Source of the DNA: Deltaproteobacteria bacterium SG8_13
Lineage (GTDB): Bacteria > Desulfobacterota > Desulfobacteria > Desulfobacterales > SG8-13
Assembly (NCBI GenBank): GCA_001303025.1
Contig: LJNK01000022.1
Location: 1-64,000, forward strand
DNA: 64,000 nucleotides
Direction: 5' to 3'
Shown here: piece by piece, positions 1 to 8,797 of the stretch
Layout: each line of letters begins with the position of its first letter
Position numbering within the stretch: position 1 is the stretch's first letter
Translations under genes and position numbers: made by a program
The notes under the pieces: model-generated
Seen by the model: the letters and a program-made list of their open reading frames with translations, nothing else
Database searches by the model: none
What the model was told of the DNA's origin: nothing

Positions 1-403
1 CAACCTTGCCGGTCTTTGCCGCCGCAACCAGCAGAGACGATTGCATGCACAGATAGGCCGGGATCTGAATCACGTCGACGACCTCGCCGGTGGCAGGAAC
101 CTGCTGGGGGTAATGGACGTCGGTGAGCACCGGCAGACCGAACTGTTCCTTGACCCGACCCAATATGCGCAGTCCTTCATCCAGGCCCGGCCCGTGATAA
201 TGCTCCAGGGAGCTTCGGTTGTCTTTCATAAAAGAGGACTTGAAGATGACCGGCAGCTGCAGTTTTTCCGACATCTTCTTCAATGCCTCTGCAGTTTGCA
301 TCATCAGTGCCTCATCTTCGATAACGCAGGGCCCTGAAATCAGAAACAGCCGGTCGGCCCCGCACTCGACGCCGACCACGTGAACCTTTTTTTTGGGTGT
401 CAT
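1..403 (-). CDS. kdsA: 3-deoxy-8-phosphooctulonate synthase (KdsA), N-terminal part, cut by window edge
   Basis: KdsA condenses phosphoenolpyruvate with arabinose 5-phosphate to give KDO 8-phosphate, the precursor of the LPS inner-core sugar KDO. I translated the minus strand myself, because the ORF track misses this truncated gene. The first 134 codons read MTPKKKVHVVG, then the family signatures SGPCVIED (about residues 23-30), FKSSFMKDNRSS, GPGLDEGLRIL and LTDVH. The frame is open to base 1 and continues leftward out of the window. The start ATG is followed at once by a Lys-rich stretch typical of this cytosolic enzyme. It fits the LPS context to its right, from which it is transcribed divergently. 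Confidence 0.95.
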   Translation of the reverse strand, partial: MTPKKKVHVVGVECGADRLFLISGPCVIEDEALMMQTAEALKKMSEKLQLPVIFKSSFMKDNRSSLEHYHGPGLDEGLRILGRVKEQFGLPVLTDVHYPQQVPATGEVVDVIQIPAYLCMQSSLLVAAAKTGKV

Positions 404-742
404 TTTTTCCTCACAGCTTCTTGATGATGCGGCGTCGATCGGATCTTACGAAGGATCCCGATTGTGGCACAAGACAGACGCGACTGCAGCACCGCACGAT
501 GCGGAAAAGCTAAGGAAAAGGAAGTAAAATGTCAAGCAGATTTCTCCCGTCGCTGTGACAAGTCCTTTTATTTCCGGCAGATCCGTCGGGTACATACCGC
601 CCCGCCATCCGTCTCGTCATCGCTTTTTTGATACCGGCGGCCGGCTTGACAGTCCCCCGGGACAACCGGTATATCTGCTCTATCATCGCAGTCTTGCTGA
701 CGCGAAAAGGATACACCCTGTGCGCAAAAAGAAACCGAGAAG
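404..742. other. Divergent intergenic region between kdsA and waaF-like gene
   Basis: This 339-base stretch separates leftward kdsA from the rightward heptosyltransferase gene. The ORFs drawn across it (510..716, 555..746, 568..816) are overlapping shadows without family features. The only signal I can support is the rightward promoter listed separately. No RNA gene or repeat was seen. Confidence 0.6.
646..675 (+). promoter_or_regulatory. Predicted sigma-70 promoter for the waaF-like gene
   Basis: TTGACA at 646-651 is followed after 18 bases by TATATC at 670-675. That is a perfect -35 and a fair -10, about 70 bases upstream of the start at 743. The prediction rests on consensus match only. 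Confidence 0.45.
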
Positions 743-1747
743 ATGAATATATTGCTGGTCCAGACTAGCTGGCTCGGAGACACTGTCCTGTCCACTCCGG
801 TCATAGCGGGTATCAAATCGATTCACCCCGGTGCTGAACTGTGGATGCTGACCACGGCGCTGTCGGCAGACCTGTTGAGAGCAGATCCACTGCTGGCCGG
901 TATCATCACCTATGACAAACGTGGTCGGGACAGCGGTTTTTCAGGCTTTGCCCGCACATGCCGCCGCATCCGCGGTCTGAATTTTCAGCGCGCTTATTCC
1001 CTGCACAAATCCTACCGCACTGCCCTGCTGCTCTGGTATAGCCGGATACCTGAGCGAATCGGATTTGAAAATGCCCGCCTGGCTTTTCTTTACCACATCC
1101 GCAACCCGCGGCCGGCATCCGAACACGATGTCATCCGCAACCTTTCCATTCTTTCTGCACAGGCTCCTGCAGAAGCGTTGAACCCGCAACTGCGGCTCTT
1201 TCCGCCCGATGTTGAAGATGCCCGGCCGCCGGTAAGAGAGTTCCTAAGTCATATCCGGGATTTCGCCATCTTGGTGCCCGGCAGCGCCTGGGCCACGAAA
1301 ATGTGGCCATGGGAAGGTTATCGCCAGGTAGCTGTCCGGCTGCTGGAGAGGGGGGTGCCGGTGGCGCTTTTAGGTGCCAGCGCGGAAATTCCGGTGGCTG
1401 AAAAGGTGGCCCGGGGGCTCGATGTCGTCAACCTGGCGGGAAAGACGAACATCGCCGAAGCCATGTTGATGGTGAGCAGGGCCCGGTTAATGGTCTGCAA
1501 CGACAGCATGGCGATGCACCTGGCATCGGCATTTCAGATCCCGACCGTTGCCATATTTTGCTCTACATCACCGGCGTTTGGATTCGGTCCCTGGCAAAAC
1601 CGTGCCATCGTAGTGCAGCGGGAGGACCTGCCATGCAAGCCTTGCGGGCCGCATGGCTTCAAACGATGTCCAAACGACACGCAGACCTGCATGCAAGATC
1701 TTCCCGCCTCCCGGGTTTGGGAGGCGGTGGACAAGCTGCTCGCCTGA
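743..1747 (+). CDS. waaF: ADP-heptose--LPS heptosyltransferase II-like (glycosyltransferase family 9)
   Basis: GT9 enzymes transfer L-glycero-D-manno-heptose from ADP-heptose to the LPS inner core on the cytoplasmic face of the inner membrane. The 334 residues match the usual RfaF length. Visible features are the N-terminal Rossmann start LLVQTSWLGDTVLSTPV, the donor-site LVPGSAWATKMWP near residue 175, CNDSMAMHLASA near residue 251, and a C-terminal Cys-rich tract (CKPCG, KRCPND) common in the WaaF subgroup. The start at 743 follows a weak GA-rich ribosome site. Subgroup II rather than I or III is inferred from the C-terminal Cys pattern, so the acceptor heptose is not certain. Confidence 0.85.
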   Translation: MNILLVQTSWLGDTVLSTPVIAGIKSIHPGAELWMLTTALSADLLRADPLLAGIITYDKRGRDSGFSGFARTCRRIRGLNFQRAYSLHKSYRTALLLWYSRIPERIGFENARLAFLYHIRNPRPASEHDVIRNLSILSAQAPAEALNPQLRLFPPDVEDARPPVREFLSHIRDFAILVPGSAWATKMWPWEGYRQVAVRLLERGVPVALLGASAEIPVAEKVARGLDVVNLAGKTNIAEAMLMVSRARLMVCNDSMAMHLASAFQIPTVAIFCSTSPAFGFGPWQNRAIVVQREDLPCKPCGPHGFKRCPNDTQTCMQDLPASRVWEAVDKLLA

Positions 1748-1753
1748 CGGTGA

Positions 1754-1783
1754 TTGACACCGGCAGTCTGATTTCCCTATGCT
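1754..1783 (+). promoter_or_regulatory. Predicted sigma-70 promoter for the LPS kinase gene
   Basis: TTGACA at 1754-1759 lies 18 bases before TATGCT at 1778-1783, just after the waaF-like stop codon and about 125 bases before the kinase start. It suggests the kinase has its own transcription start despite the shared direction. Confidence 0.4.
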
Positions 1784-1909
1784 ATGGTAGATAACGAATC
1801 AGCGGCATTTGTTTGTACCGCCGACGGTATAAACCCGCCCCAAGCTCTGTGAAAGAGGCATCAAAGGGTATACCGGATCCCAACAACCATTAGGTATTCA
1901 TCGCGGTCG

Positions 1910-2605
1910 ATGGCAGAGATTCACTACAGCTCATTCGATACGGTCCGATTCGGGTCCTGCCAGCCCCTGGAACAAATGCAGCTACAGGATCTGGTAGGCC
2001 TGTTCGATCGGTCGACGCCGGCAGCCGGATCGGTGCTCGGGGGCAGAACGTCCGTCGTGCGCTATCAGCTGGACAGTGTCGGTCCGGTGGTCATCAAGTA
2101 CTACCGGCGCGGCGGTATCATCAGCCGGTTCAATGAAAAAACCTATCTGCGGTTCGGGAAAACCCGCGGGCAGCGGGAATATGAAATGATGGCGCATGTG
2201 CGCCGGATTGGGGTCCGGGCCCCACGTCCGGTGGCTTTTGCCCATCGGGGGTTTTTGTTCTATCACTGCTGGCTGGTGACCGGCGAAGTCGAACAGCACC
2301 GGACGCTCGCCGAGCTGAGCCTGGCCGATCCGCAACAGGCCTTGAGGCTAACCGCAGCAGTGGCCGCCGAAATCAACCGGCTGGTCGACCATCACCTCCA
2401 CCATGTCGATCTGCACCCGGGCAATGTGCTGGTAGATCGCCGGCAGCAGGTTATTCTCATCGATTTCGACAAGACCCGCCGCATCCGATCGGACCCTGCA
2501 GCACTGCGCCACCGATACCTGCAACGCTGGCGGCGCGCCGTGGCCAAACACCGCCTGCCGGCCGAACTCTCCCAGGCGCTGGAGGCAGCGCTTTTTAAAG
2601 GTTGA
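1910..2605 (+). CDS. Lipopolysaccharide core kinase (KdkA/WaaP family)
   Basis: This family phosphorylates KDO or heptose in the LPS inner core, using ATP at the cytoplasmic face. The 231-residue protein has a reduced kinase fold: VVIKYYRRGG (about residue 61) supplies the ATP-anchoring Lys, HVDLHPGNVLV (about residue 164) is the catalytic loop with Asp and Asn, and LIDFDKTRR (about residue 183) is the metal-binding DFD equivalent of DFG. Size is close to KdkA. It sits immediately after a heptosyltransferase and before other core-sugar genes. Whether it acts on KDO or heptose cannot be decided here. The start is chosen as the first in-frame ATG; its ribosome site is weak. Confidence 0.82.
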   Translation: MAEIHYSSFDTVRFGSCQPLEQMQLQDLVGLFDRSTPAAGSVLGGRTSVVRYQLDSVGPVVIKYYRRGGIISRFNEKTYLRFGKTRGQREYEMMAHVRRIGVRAPRPVAFAHRGFLFYHCWLVTGEVEQHRTLAELSLADPQQALRLTAAVAAEINRLVDHHLHHVDLHPGNVLVDRRQQVILIDFDKTRRIRSDPAALRHRYLQRWRRAVAKHRLPAELSQALEAALFKG

Positions 2606-2671
2606 TGCGAATAATTCGTCTGCAGGCGAAGGGATCGACCGGTGGCGGGCACAAATACCGCTCGTAAAATG

Positions 2672-2710
2672 ATTCCCGGCAAGTGTCCGGTCGGCGGGAT
2701 TCATTTTTTT
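2672..2710 (+). terminator. Possible weak intrinsic terminator after the LPS kinase
   Basis: An imperfect stem (ATTCCCG at 2672-2678 against CGGGATT at 2695-2701, one mismatch) is followed by a run of seven T at 2704-2710. The stem is short, so this is tentative. Confidence 0.3.
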
Positions 2711-2756
2711 ATCTCCGGTTCCGTCGACCCCTGGTGGATCAGTTCGGCACCGCAGA

Positions 2757-3140
2757 TCACCGCTGCTTGTAGTCCACGTATTCTTTCTCTTCGATCAGCT
2801 CCGAACCGCAGGAAAGGTTGATCTTTCTTTTCAGCTCATAGCGCTGATCATTTTGAATATACACACTTCGGGCCAGCTCGATGAATTCGTCGTCGAACTG
2901 TTTTTTCGCTTCCTTGAGACGGATTTTGTCCTCTATATCCCAGAGAATCAGATTGACCGACAGCAGTCCTTTGAATTCGTCCGAATCAATTGCAATCCCG
3001 ACTGCCTCCATCGATTCGCGAAGAATTTCGTATTCCCTGCGGATGTTGGCCAGTTTTTCCTCGTTTTTTATTTTCTGCAGCTTGATCGACAAAATGGTCA
3101 CCTTGTCCACCAGCTCGCCCACGGAGATCTCGATTCTCAT
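2757..3140 (-). CDS. DUF6165 family protein
   Basis: A 127-residue soluble protein starting MRIEISVGELVDKVTIL, which matches my memory of the DUF6165 signature (start followed by GEL-D-KITIL). It is almost entirely alpha-helical and rich in Lys and Glu, with long heptad-like stretches (KLQKIKNEEKLANIRREYEIL), and has no signal peptide or membrane segment. The family's biochemical role is unknown, but members often lie in polysaccharide or LPS clusters, as here. It is transcribed leftward from its own strong promoter and faces the LPS kinase tail to tail. Confidence 0.75.
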   Translation of the reverse strand: MRIEISVGELVDKVTILSIKLQKIKNEEKLANIRREYEILRESMEAVGIAIDSDEFKGLLSVNLILWDIEDKIRLKEAKKQFDDEFIELARSVYIQNDQRYELKRKINLSCGSELIEEKEYVDYKQR

Positions 3141-3179
3141 ACCTGCTCCTTGCGCCTGCGGAATAAATGTTTTTGGGTG

Positions 3180-3207
3180 TTTATACCGAGAGACGACGGT
3201 GTGTCAA
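3180..3207 (-). promoter_or_regulatory. Predicted strong sigma-70 promoter for the DUF6165 gene
   Basis: On the minus strand TTGACA (3207-3202) is separated by 16 bases from TATAAA (3185-3180), about 40 bases upstream of the ATG at 3140. This is one of the best consensus matches in the window. Confidence 0.6.
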
Positions 3208-3315
3208 GCATCCGCGGATTTCGGCAACACAGCGGACAAACTTGCCGTTGACATGCGCCGGTGTCTCCGATAGTGGAGGGGCGGGATCCCCACCGATAGA
3301 AACAGGAGCATCGAC

Positions 3316-4236
3316 ATGTTCATCTCCGGGTTGACCATCATCCGCAATGGCGTCCGGCTCGACTACCCTTTCCTGGAAGCGATCCGCTCCGCTCTGCCCA
3401 TCTGCGATGAATACGTGGTGGTGGTCGGTGACAGTGACGACCAGACCCTGGAGGCGATCGAAGGATTGGAGGACTCCAAAATGCGGGTGATTCAAAGCGC
3501 CTGGTCGAACCGGGTCAAACCTCAGCGATACGTTCTCTCCCAGCAGACCAACATCGGGCTGCACCTGTGCCGCGGCGACTGGGTGGTCTGCCTGCAGGGC
3601 AACGAAGTGCTGCACGAGTCCTCGCTGCCCGCGCTGGTCGGGCTCATGGAAAAACACAACCCTGACCGCAGCGTGGAGGCGCTGCTGCTCGAACGCCTGA
3701 CCTTCTGGGGGGACTATCACCACGTCATCGCCGTCTACCCGGAGCGGTTTAAATTTACACCGCGCATCGTCCGGCCGTATCTGGGCACCTATGCAATCCG
3801 CGATGCCATGAGTTTTGCCGTTTTTGACAACTTTTCCACCCGCGGCAGGTATCCGCGGGCGGTCGACACGGGAGAAAATATATTTCGCTACGGTTATGTA
3901 CAGACTGATCAGCAGCGCCGGCAGAAGATCAGCGAGGCGATCCATTTCGCAGATCATCCGGATACAGATATATCCGTTCAGTATTACTATCAGGAAGTCC
4001 CCAGGCAATTTGTCCGCCGGTTCACCGGCACGCACCCGGCGGTCATGGCGGAAAGGCTCGAAGCCACGCCAGACAGAATCTCACTGGAAGACGGGCGCTG
4101 GAGGGTGAAACCCACCCTCAAGGAGCGGCAGCGGATATGGGAAACAAGGTACTACGAGCGCTACGGTCTGCCGCGCCTGCGCAAGACCCGCTACTCGCTG
4201 GTGGGGAGCTACAAGCGCAAGCCGAAATGCTACTAG
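3316..4236 (+). CDS. Family 2-type glycosyltransferase
   Basis: A 306-residue cytosolic protein with a GT-A-like start, FISGLTIIRNGVRLDYPFLEAI, the pattern of small GT2 enzymes that act on surface glycans. A DXD-like acidic patch (VVVGDSDDQTLEAI, about residue 36) fits nucleotide-sugar and metal binding. CRGDWVVCLQGNEVLHE (about residue 92) occupies the place of the second acidic motif. The C-terminus is strongly basic (KTRYSLVGSYKRKPKCY). An AGGAG site lies 6 bases before the ATG. It sits between LPS kinase/DUF6165 and GT9 genes and probably adds a core or O-antigen sugar. Donor and acceptor are unknown. Confidence 0.78.
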   Translation: MFISGLTIIRNGVRLDYPFLEAIRSALPICDEYVVVVGDSDDQTLEAIEGLEDSKMRVIQSAWSNRVKPQRYVLSQQTNIGLHLCRGDWVVCLQGNEVLHESSLPALVGLMEKHNPDRSVEALLLERLTFWGDYHHVIAVYPERFKFTPRIVRPYLGTYAIRDAMSFAVFDNFSTRGRYPRAVDTGENIFRYGYVQTDQQRRQKISEAIHFADHPDTDISVQYYYQEVPRQFVRRFTGTHPAVMAERLEATPDRISLEDGRWRVKPTLKERQRIWETRYYERYGLPRLRKTRYSLVGSYKRKPKCY

Positions 4237-4256
4237 CGCTCATTGACCAAACGAGT

Positions 4257-5333
4257 CTATGCGTCCTGAACGCTGCAGTTCGTCAGTTTGTCAATCTTGG
4301 GAGCGGGCGGATATTTCTGCAGGGCCAGCTCGATTTTCTCCACCACATCACCGACCGATATTCTTTCCATACGCCCCGGTCGGGTGACCCGTCGAATGGG
4401 TGAATCTTCCTCGCCGGGATCGGCAAACCGGTTTATCAGCAAGTCGTGAAACGATCGATAGGGACCGCATCGTCGCGGATCCGAAAAGCCATACAACCCG
4501 ATGGTCGGTATCGCCATTGCCACCGCCGCATGCAGCGGGCCGGTATCCGGCGATACCACCAGCCGCGATCCGGAGAGCTGCAGGAGCGTGCGGCGAATCG
4601 GTTTTTCCAGGGCGACCGCCACGCGGCACCGGCAAAGGCGGCGGATCTCATCTGCGATCAGCCGCTCTTTTTGACTCGGTCCACCCAGCAAAAGCGCCTG
4701 GAGGCCGAATCGTGAATCGACATGATCGATCACCGCGGCATAGCGCTCTGCCGGCCAGTTTTTCTCGGCAACGGCGGCGGAGACGACGAAGCTGATCACC
4801 GGCCGGTCGAATTGTTTGAAAAAGCTTTTGCGCCAGCGATGCTCTTCCTCCGTGAAAGCAAAGTTCCACTCGATCGGATAATTTTGGATTTCGAGGAAAT
4901 CGAGAAATTCGAAATAGTGATCCTGGACGTGCTGGGTGGGGTGCTCGGTGATGGCCAGGCTGATGAACCATCCGTGCATCTCCCTGGCGCGCTTGCTGTC
5001 GAAGCCGAGCTTGTGTTCGGCACGAACCAGCGAAGAGATCAAACCGGCTTTGAAACTCACCTGGGGCAGCAAAAGCAAGTCGAAGCGCTCAGACTTCAGC
5101 TCCCGGTAGAGATTTCTCCATGCCTGCAAGCCTTCCCTGCGGTTGAACACGATGAAACGGTCCACGTTGGGCTGGTGCATAACCATTTCATAGGGAATTT
5201 TCTCCAGGATCCAGGTCAGATGGGCATCGGGGTATCCCTTGCGCAGGCCGTTTACCATGGCCAGCGCATGGACAACATCTCCCAGTGCCGATGTGCGAAT
5301 CAGGCAGATTTTTCGGGCATCGATTCTGGGCAT
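4257..5333 (-). CDS. Glycosyltransferase family 9 (heptosyltransferase I-like)
   Basis: A 358-residue GT9 protein beginning KICLIRTSALGDVVHALAMVNGL, the usual WaaC/WaaF N-terminal motif. The donor-binding region has VSPDTGPLHAAVAMAIPTIGLYG (about residue 260), where DTGPLH is the GT9 hallmark. It therefore probably moves heptose onto the LPS inner core. It is the last gene of the long leftward lpx/lpt/bam run, starting 13 bases after lpxK, and is convergent with the GT2 gene. The WaaC-versus-WaaF choice is uncertain; the SALGDVVHAL start is closer to WaaC. Confidence 0.82.
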   Translation of the reverse strand: MPRIDARKICLIRTSALGDVVHALAMVNGLRKGYPDAHLTWILEKIPYEMVMHQPNVDRFIVFNRREGLQAWRNLYRELKSERFDLLLLPQVSFKAGLISSLVRAEHKLGFDSKRAREMHGWFISLAITEHPTQHVQDHYFEFLDFLEIQNYPIEWNFAFTEEEHRWRKSFFKQFDRPVISFVVSAAVAEKNWPAERYAAVIDHVDSRFGLQALLLGGPSQKERLIADEIRRLCRCRVAVALEKPIRRTLLQLSGSRLVVSPDTGPLHAAVAMAIPTIGLYGFSDPRRCGPYRSFHDLLINRFADPGEEDSPIRRVTRPGRMERISVGDVVEKIELALQKYPPAPKIDKLTNCSVQDA

Positions 5334-5346
5334 GATTTCTCACCGC

Positions 5347-6492
5347 TCAGCCGGCCGGGCAGAGTCGTAACCGGAGTTGTTCAGCGAACCCCGGTGCATC
5401 CCCGCCAAGGTCGATGTCAACTCCCATCACCGCCAGCTCCAGTGGCCAGTCGACGTGTCGGGGCAATTTTACCCAGTCCTTGTCGGTAGTGCACAAGCAG
5501 TCGGCACCTGCAGAACGCGCTGCATCCAGTATGCGGCTCAGGTCATCAGTGGAGTAGGCGTGGTGGTCCCCAAATCCGATGAAACCGCTCACATCGATGC
5601 CCAAACCCGTCAAGCTGCGCTGGAATACTGCGTTGGCGGCGATGCCTGAAAATGCGAATACCCTGCGTCCGGCCAGCTGCCGAATTTCTAAAGCGCCCGG
5701 CCGGGACAACTGCTCCAAGGCCGCATTCTGCCCGGGCTGGATCCATACTCTCAACACCGGTGCATGCGCAGCCCGAAAAACCGGTCTATCCGGCAAACGA
5801 AACGGCAGCGTGCGGCAAGGATGCGAGCCTGTGTCTTTTTCTTTCGCGGTGGTTCGCGTAAAAACGAACAGGTCGGCACGACGCAGAGAAGACAACGGTT
5901 CCCGCAAAACTCCGCGGGGCAGCAGGTGGCTGTTTCCCAAAGGACGCTGGCTGTCCAGCAGGACCACATCGATGTCTCGGGCCAGCCGAACGTGCTGAAA
6001 CCCGTCATCGAGAATGATCACATCCGGGGCAAACCTTTGAATCGCCTGGAGGCCGATGCGGACCCGGTCGCGGCCCACCAGCACCGGCACCGATAACGGC
6101 ATCAGCCGCACAGCCATCAGAAAGGGCTCGTCACCGGCAGCCTCCGGCGAGGCAAGCAGTCGACTCCCGTCGCTTACAACTGCTCCGCGTCGCTCCGCAT
6201 CTCCTTTATACCCCCTGCTGATCACCGCAGCGCGCAAGCCCCAGCGATGGATCATTGCAGCGACATAAATCGCAAAGGGTGTTTTGCCCGTACCGCCGGC
6301 AGTGACGTTCCCGATGGAAATCACCTTGCAGGGCAGCCGGCGGGTTTTGAATATGCCGTGGCGATAACCGGCCAGGCGCACTTTTACCGCTACTGCGTAG
6401 ATCCTGGACAGTGCGTGGAGAAAAACTTCCAGCGGTGAAGAGTTCTGCGGGTCGTTATTGTCGAAAACGGCCTCTATCGCTTTGCGTGTCAT
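5347..6492 (-). CDS. lpxK: Tetraacyldisaccharide 4'-kinase (LpxK)
   Basis: LpxK phosphorylates the 4' position of the lipid A disaccharide at the inner-membrane cytosolic face. The 381-residue protein has SIGNVTAGGTGKTPF (about residue 59), the characteristic Walker A of this family, and the conserved ILDDGFQHVRLARDIDVVLLD (about residue 160) with its DDGFQH catalytic element. LCTTDKDWVKL near the C-terminus is also family-typical. The N-terminal segment that anchors LpxK to the membrane is present. It follows lptG by about 20 bases and precedes the GT9 gene by 13, so all three are likely cotranscribed. Confidence 0.95.
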   Translation of the reverse strand: MTRKAIEAVFDNNDPQNSSPLEVFLHALSRIYAVAVKVRLAGYRHGIFKTRRLPCKVISIGNVTAGGTGKTPFAIYVAAMIHRWGLRAAVISRGYKGDAERRGAVVSDGSRLLASPEAAGDEPFLMAVRLMPLSVPVLVGRDRVRIGLQAIQRFAPDVIILDDGFQHVRLARDIDVVLLDSQRPLGNSHLLPRGVLREPLSSLRRADLFVFTRTTAKEKDTGSHPCRTLPFRLPDRPVFRAAHAPVLRVWIQPGQNAALEQLSRPGALEIRQLAGRRVFAFSGIAANAVFQRSLTGLGIDVSGFIGFGDHHAYSTDDLSRILDAARSAGADCLCTTDKDWVKLPRHVDWPLELAVMGVDIDLGGDAPGFAEQLRLRLCPAG

Positions 6493-6512
6493 ATGCGATG
6501 CACGATCCAGGA

Positions 6513-7604
6513 TTAGTACTCTACTTTCATCAGTACCAGAACAGCATAGCTCAGAAATATGAAATTCGCAATCCAGGCAGCGACGACAGGCGGCAGCATC
6601 TCACCGTATCCCAGCGACAGGCAGAAATTGTAAAGGATGGTGTAAAGAAAGGTCACGCCAAGGCCGAAGGCAATACTCATCGATATGTTGTGACCGCCCC
6701 GGCGTTTGTGCCGGATGCCGTAACCGGCCGCCAGCATGGACAGGATCAAACACACCATGGGAAATGCGAGCTTGGCATTCAGATCCACGCGGTAGTTTGT
6801 TGCATCGTATCCTTCGGCCTCAACGGCACGTATGTAAGTGATCAGCTCGAAAATGTTCAACTCCTCCGACTTTTTGGCCACGCGATTGAAATCCTCGGGC
6901 AGATAATCGAGCGGTTCGATGCGCTGCTCGAAGAAATCGATCTGATAATGCTCTTGCCGGGAATCGCTTGCAAGGCGTTGCTCCATCAGATCAGAAAATA
7001 CCCACTGTCCGTTTTTGTAAACCGCTGATTTGGCATCGACGCGCCGGGTGAGTCGAAACTGCTGATCGAAAAAGTACAGCGTGATACCCGATACCGTTTT
7101 ACTGCGGTGGCTGTAATGCCTGATGTGGGCAATGGAACGGTGGCTTTTGATCCAGATGTTTCGCTGGCGCGCTGACATGCCGGGTCTTTTTTTCACCTCC
7201 TCCATCCAAATCCGGTTCGCCTTGCTGAAAGTTACAGGAACGATCTGATCCGCCAGGAAAAACAGCAGCACGGCAAACAGTACAGATAATCCCAGCACGG
7301 TTCTGAGAAGATAAAACGCGCTCACACCTCCGCTGCGAAGGGCAACGAGTTCATTGTGCTTGCCCGTCAGCCCGAAGACGATCAGAATGGAAAGCAGGAT
7401 ACCGACCGGTGCGACCTGGGAAACAATGAAGGGTATTCGCAGCCAGAAAAACAGCATCGCTCTGGTAAACGGCAGACCGGCATCCATGAAATCGTCGATC
7501 TTTTCGAAGAAATCTACCGCCAGAAAGATGCCAACGATGGCAACCAAAATGATGCCGAAGTACCTCAAGAATTCACGGATTAAATACCGGTCGATAAGCG
7601 ACAT
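6513..7604 (-). CDS. lptG: LPS export permease LptG
   Basis: LptG with LptF forms the inner-membrane part of the LptB2FG ABC transporter that extracts LPS and passes it to LptC/A/D. The 363 residues contain three N-terminal membrane helices (MSLIDRYLIREFLRYFGIILVAIVG onward), a periplasmic beta-jellyroll of about 160 residues, and three C-terminal helices (FPMVCLILSMLAAGYGI and following). NELVALRSGGVSAFYLLRTV is the cytosolic coupling helix motif shared with LptF. It lies 15 bases after lptF. No lptB, lptC or lptA is present in the window. Confidence 0.93.
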   Translation of the reverse strand: MSLIDRYLIREFLRYFGIILVAIVGIFLAVDFFEKIDDFMDAGLPFTRAMLFFWLRIPFIVSQVAPVGILLSILIVFGLTGKHNELVALRSGGVSAFYLLRTVLGLSVLFAVLLFFLADQIVPVTFSKANRIWMEEVKKRPGMSARQRNIWIKSHRSIAHIRHYSHRSKTVSGITLYFFDQQFRLTRRVDAKSAVYKNGQWVFSDLMEQRLASDSRQEHYQIDFFEQRIEPLDYLPEDFNRVAKKSEELNIFELITYIRAVEAEGYDATNYRVDLNAKLAFPMVCLILSMLAAGYGIRHKRRGGHNISMSIAFGLGVTFLYTILYNFCLSLGYGEMLPPVVAAWIANFIFLSYAVLVLMKVEY

Positions 7605-7619
7605 GGCAGCAGTGTTGTG

Positions 7620-8786
7620 TCAGGTTTGCATCGATCTGCGCAACGTTAACCGTTTGAAGATCCTCTCGAGCGTCACCGGATTCTCTCTGGCTGCCCTGAT
7701 CACCAGAAACACACCCAACGCTCCCATAACGATATCGGGCACCCACATGCCGATCACCGGTGGATACGCGCCGTTTTCGCCAAACACCATGCCGATGGAA
7801 AGCAGCACGTAATAAAACAGGAAAAACAGCAGTCCGAGCACCAGGCCTGAAGAGCGCCCGCCTCGCCGGGATTGGATTCCCAGAGGAACAGCCAGAATAC
7901 CAAGGGACAGGCAGGCGAGCGGGATGGAAAACTTCTTGTAGTATTCCATCAGGGACTTGTAATACCGCAGGTCTTTGTGCGGGTGGGTTTGAATGAACTG
8001 GCGCAGCTCGGCCAAAGACATCTCCTTGCGCCCTTTTTGCGGGCTGGCCGCGGTGACCGCTTTTTTCAAATCCAGCCGGACATTGTAAGTCTCGAAAGAG
8101 ACGGAATTGGCGCTGCGGTTTTCCACGTCCACCTGGTTGACCGTCCCGTCGTAGAGTCGGAGATGAAAGACCAGGCTGTCGGGTTCGCTGAGCAGTTTCC
8201 CGCGCGGGGCGATCACCGTGCTGGTCATCCGCTCGTCGCGTTTGTCTTCGATAAATACATCGATCAGCGCGCGGCTCTTTATGTCGATTTTGTTCACGTA
8301 CAGCATGACATCGTTGAAGCTGTCGTTAAACGTTCTTTCTTTCAAGCCGATGTCCAGGTTGGAAGAAAACACCTTGAAAGTCAGTTTTTTGATCGCCTGC
8401 CGGCCAACCGGTGTTCCATAAACCGCCATCGCATAAGCCAGCAGGCAGGCCAGCAGGCAGAACGCAAATATGGGCAGCACAAGACGATACACGCTGACAC
8501 CGCCGGATTTCAGGGCAACGATTTCGTTGTCTGCCGACATGCGCAGCATGGTGAGCAATACGGCCATCATGGTGGCCATCGGAATGACATAGGTAAGAAA
8601 ATAGGGAATCGAGAAGAGAAGGATCTGGGCGATTATTGTCAAACCGACTCCGTAGTTTACGATCAGGTCGGTGATCTTGAGCATCTCGGCCATCAGAAAC
8701 ACGAACGTGAAGAAGCCGAGGTTGATCACAAATGGAGGAATCAACTCCACAAAAATGTAGCGATCGATGATGGCAATTCTGCTCAT
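7620..8786 (-). CDS. lptF: LPS export permease LptF
   Basis: The 388-residue partner of LptG in LPS extraction from the inner membrane. It begins SRIAIIDRYIFVELIPPFVIN and has the coupling motif NEIVALKSGGVSVYRLVLP, a central periplasmic domain (about residues 125-275) and C-terminal helices (FSIPLACLSLGILAVPLGI, LVLGLLFFLFYYVLLSIG). The order lptF then lptG is the common one. It starts 11 bases after msbA, linking LPS flipping (MsbA) to LPS transport in one transcript. Confidence 0.92.
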   Translation of the reverse strand: MSRIAIIDRYIFVELIPPFVINLGFFTFVFLMAEMLKITDLIVNYGVGLTIIAQILLFSIPYFLTYVIPMATMMAVLLTMLRMSADNEIVALKSGGVSVYRLVLPIFAFCLLACLLAYAMAVYGTPVGRQAIKKLTFKVFSSNLDIGLKERTFNDSFNDVMLYVNKIDIKSRALIDVFIEDKRDERMTSTVIAPRGKLLSEPDSLVFHLRLYDGTVNQVDVENRSANSVSFETYNVRLDLKKAVTAASPQKGRKEMSLAELRQFIQTHPHKDLRYYKSLMEYYKKFSIPLACLSLGILAVPLGIQSRRGGRSSGLVLGLLFFLFYYVLLSIGMVFGENGAYPPVIGMWVPDIVMGALGVFLVIRAARENPVTLERIFKRLTLRRSMQT

Positions 8787-8797
8787 AAATCTGCGGG

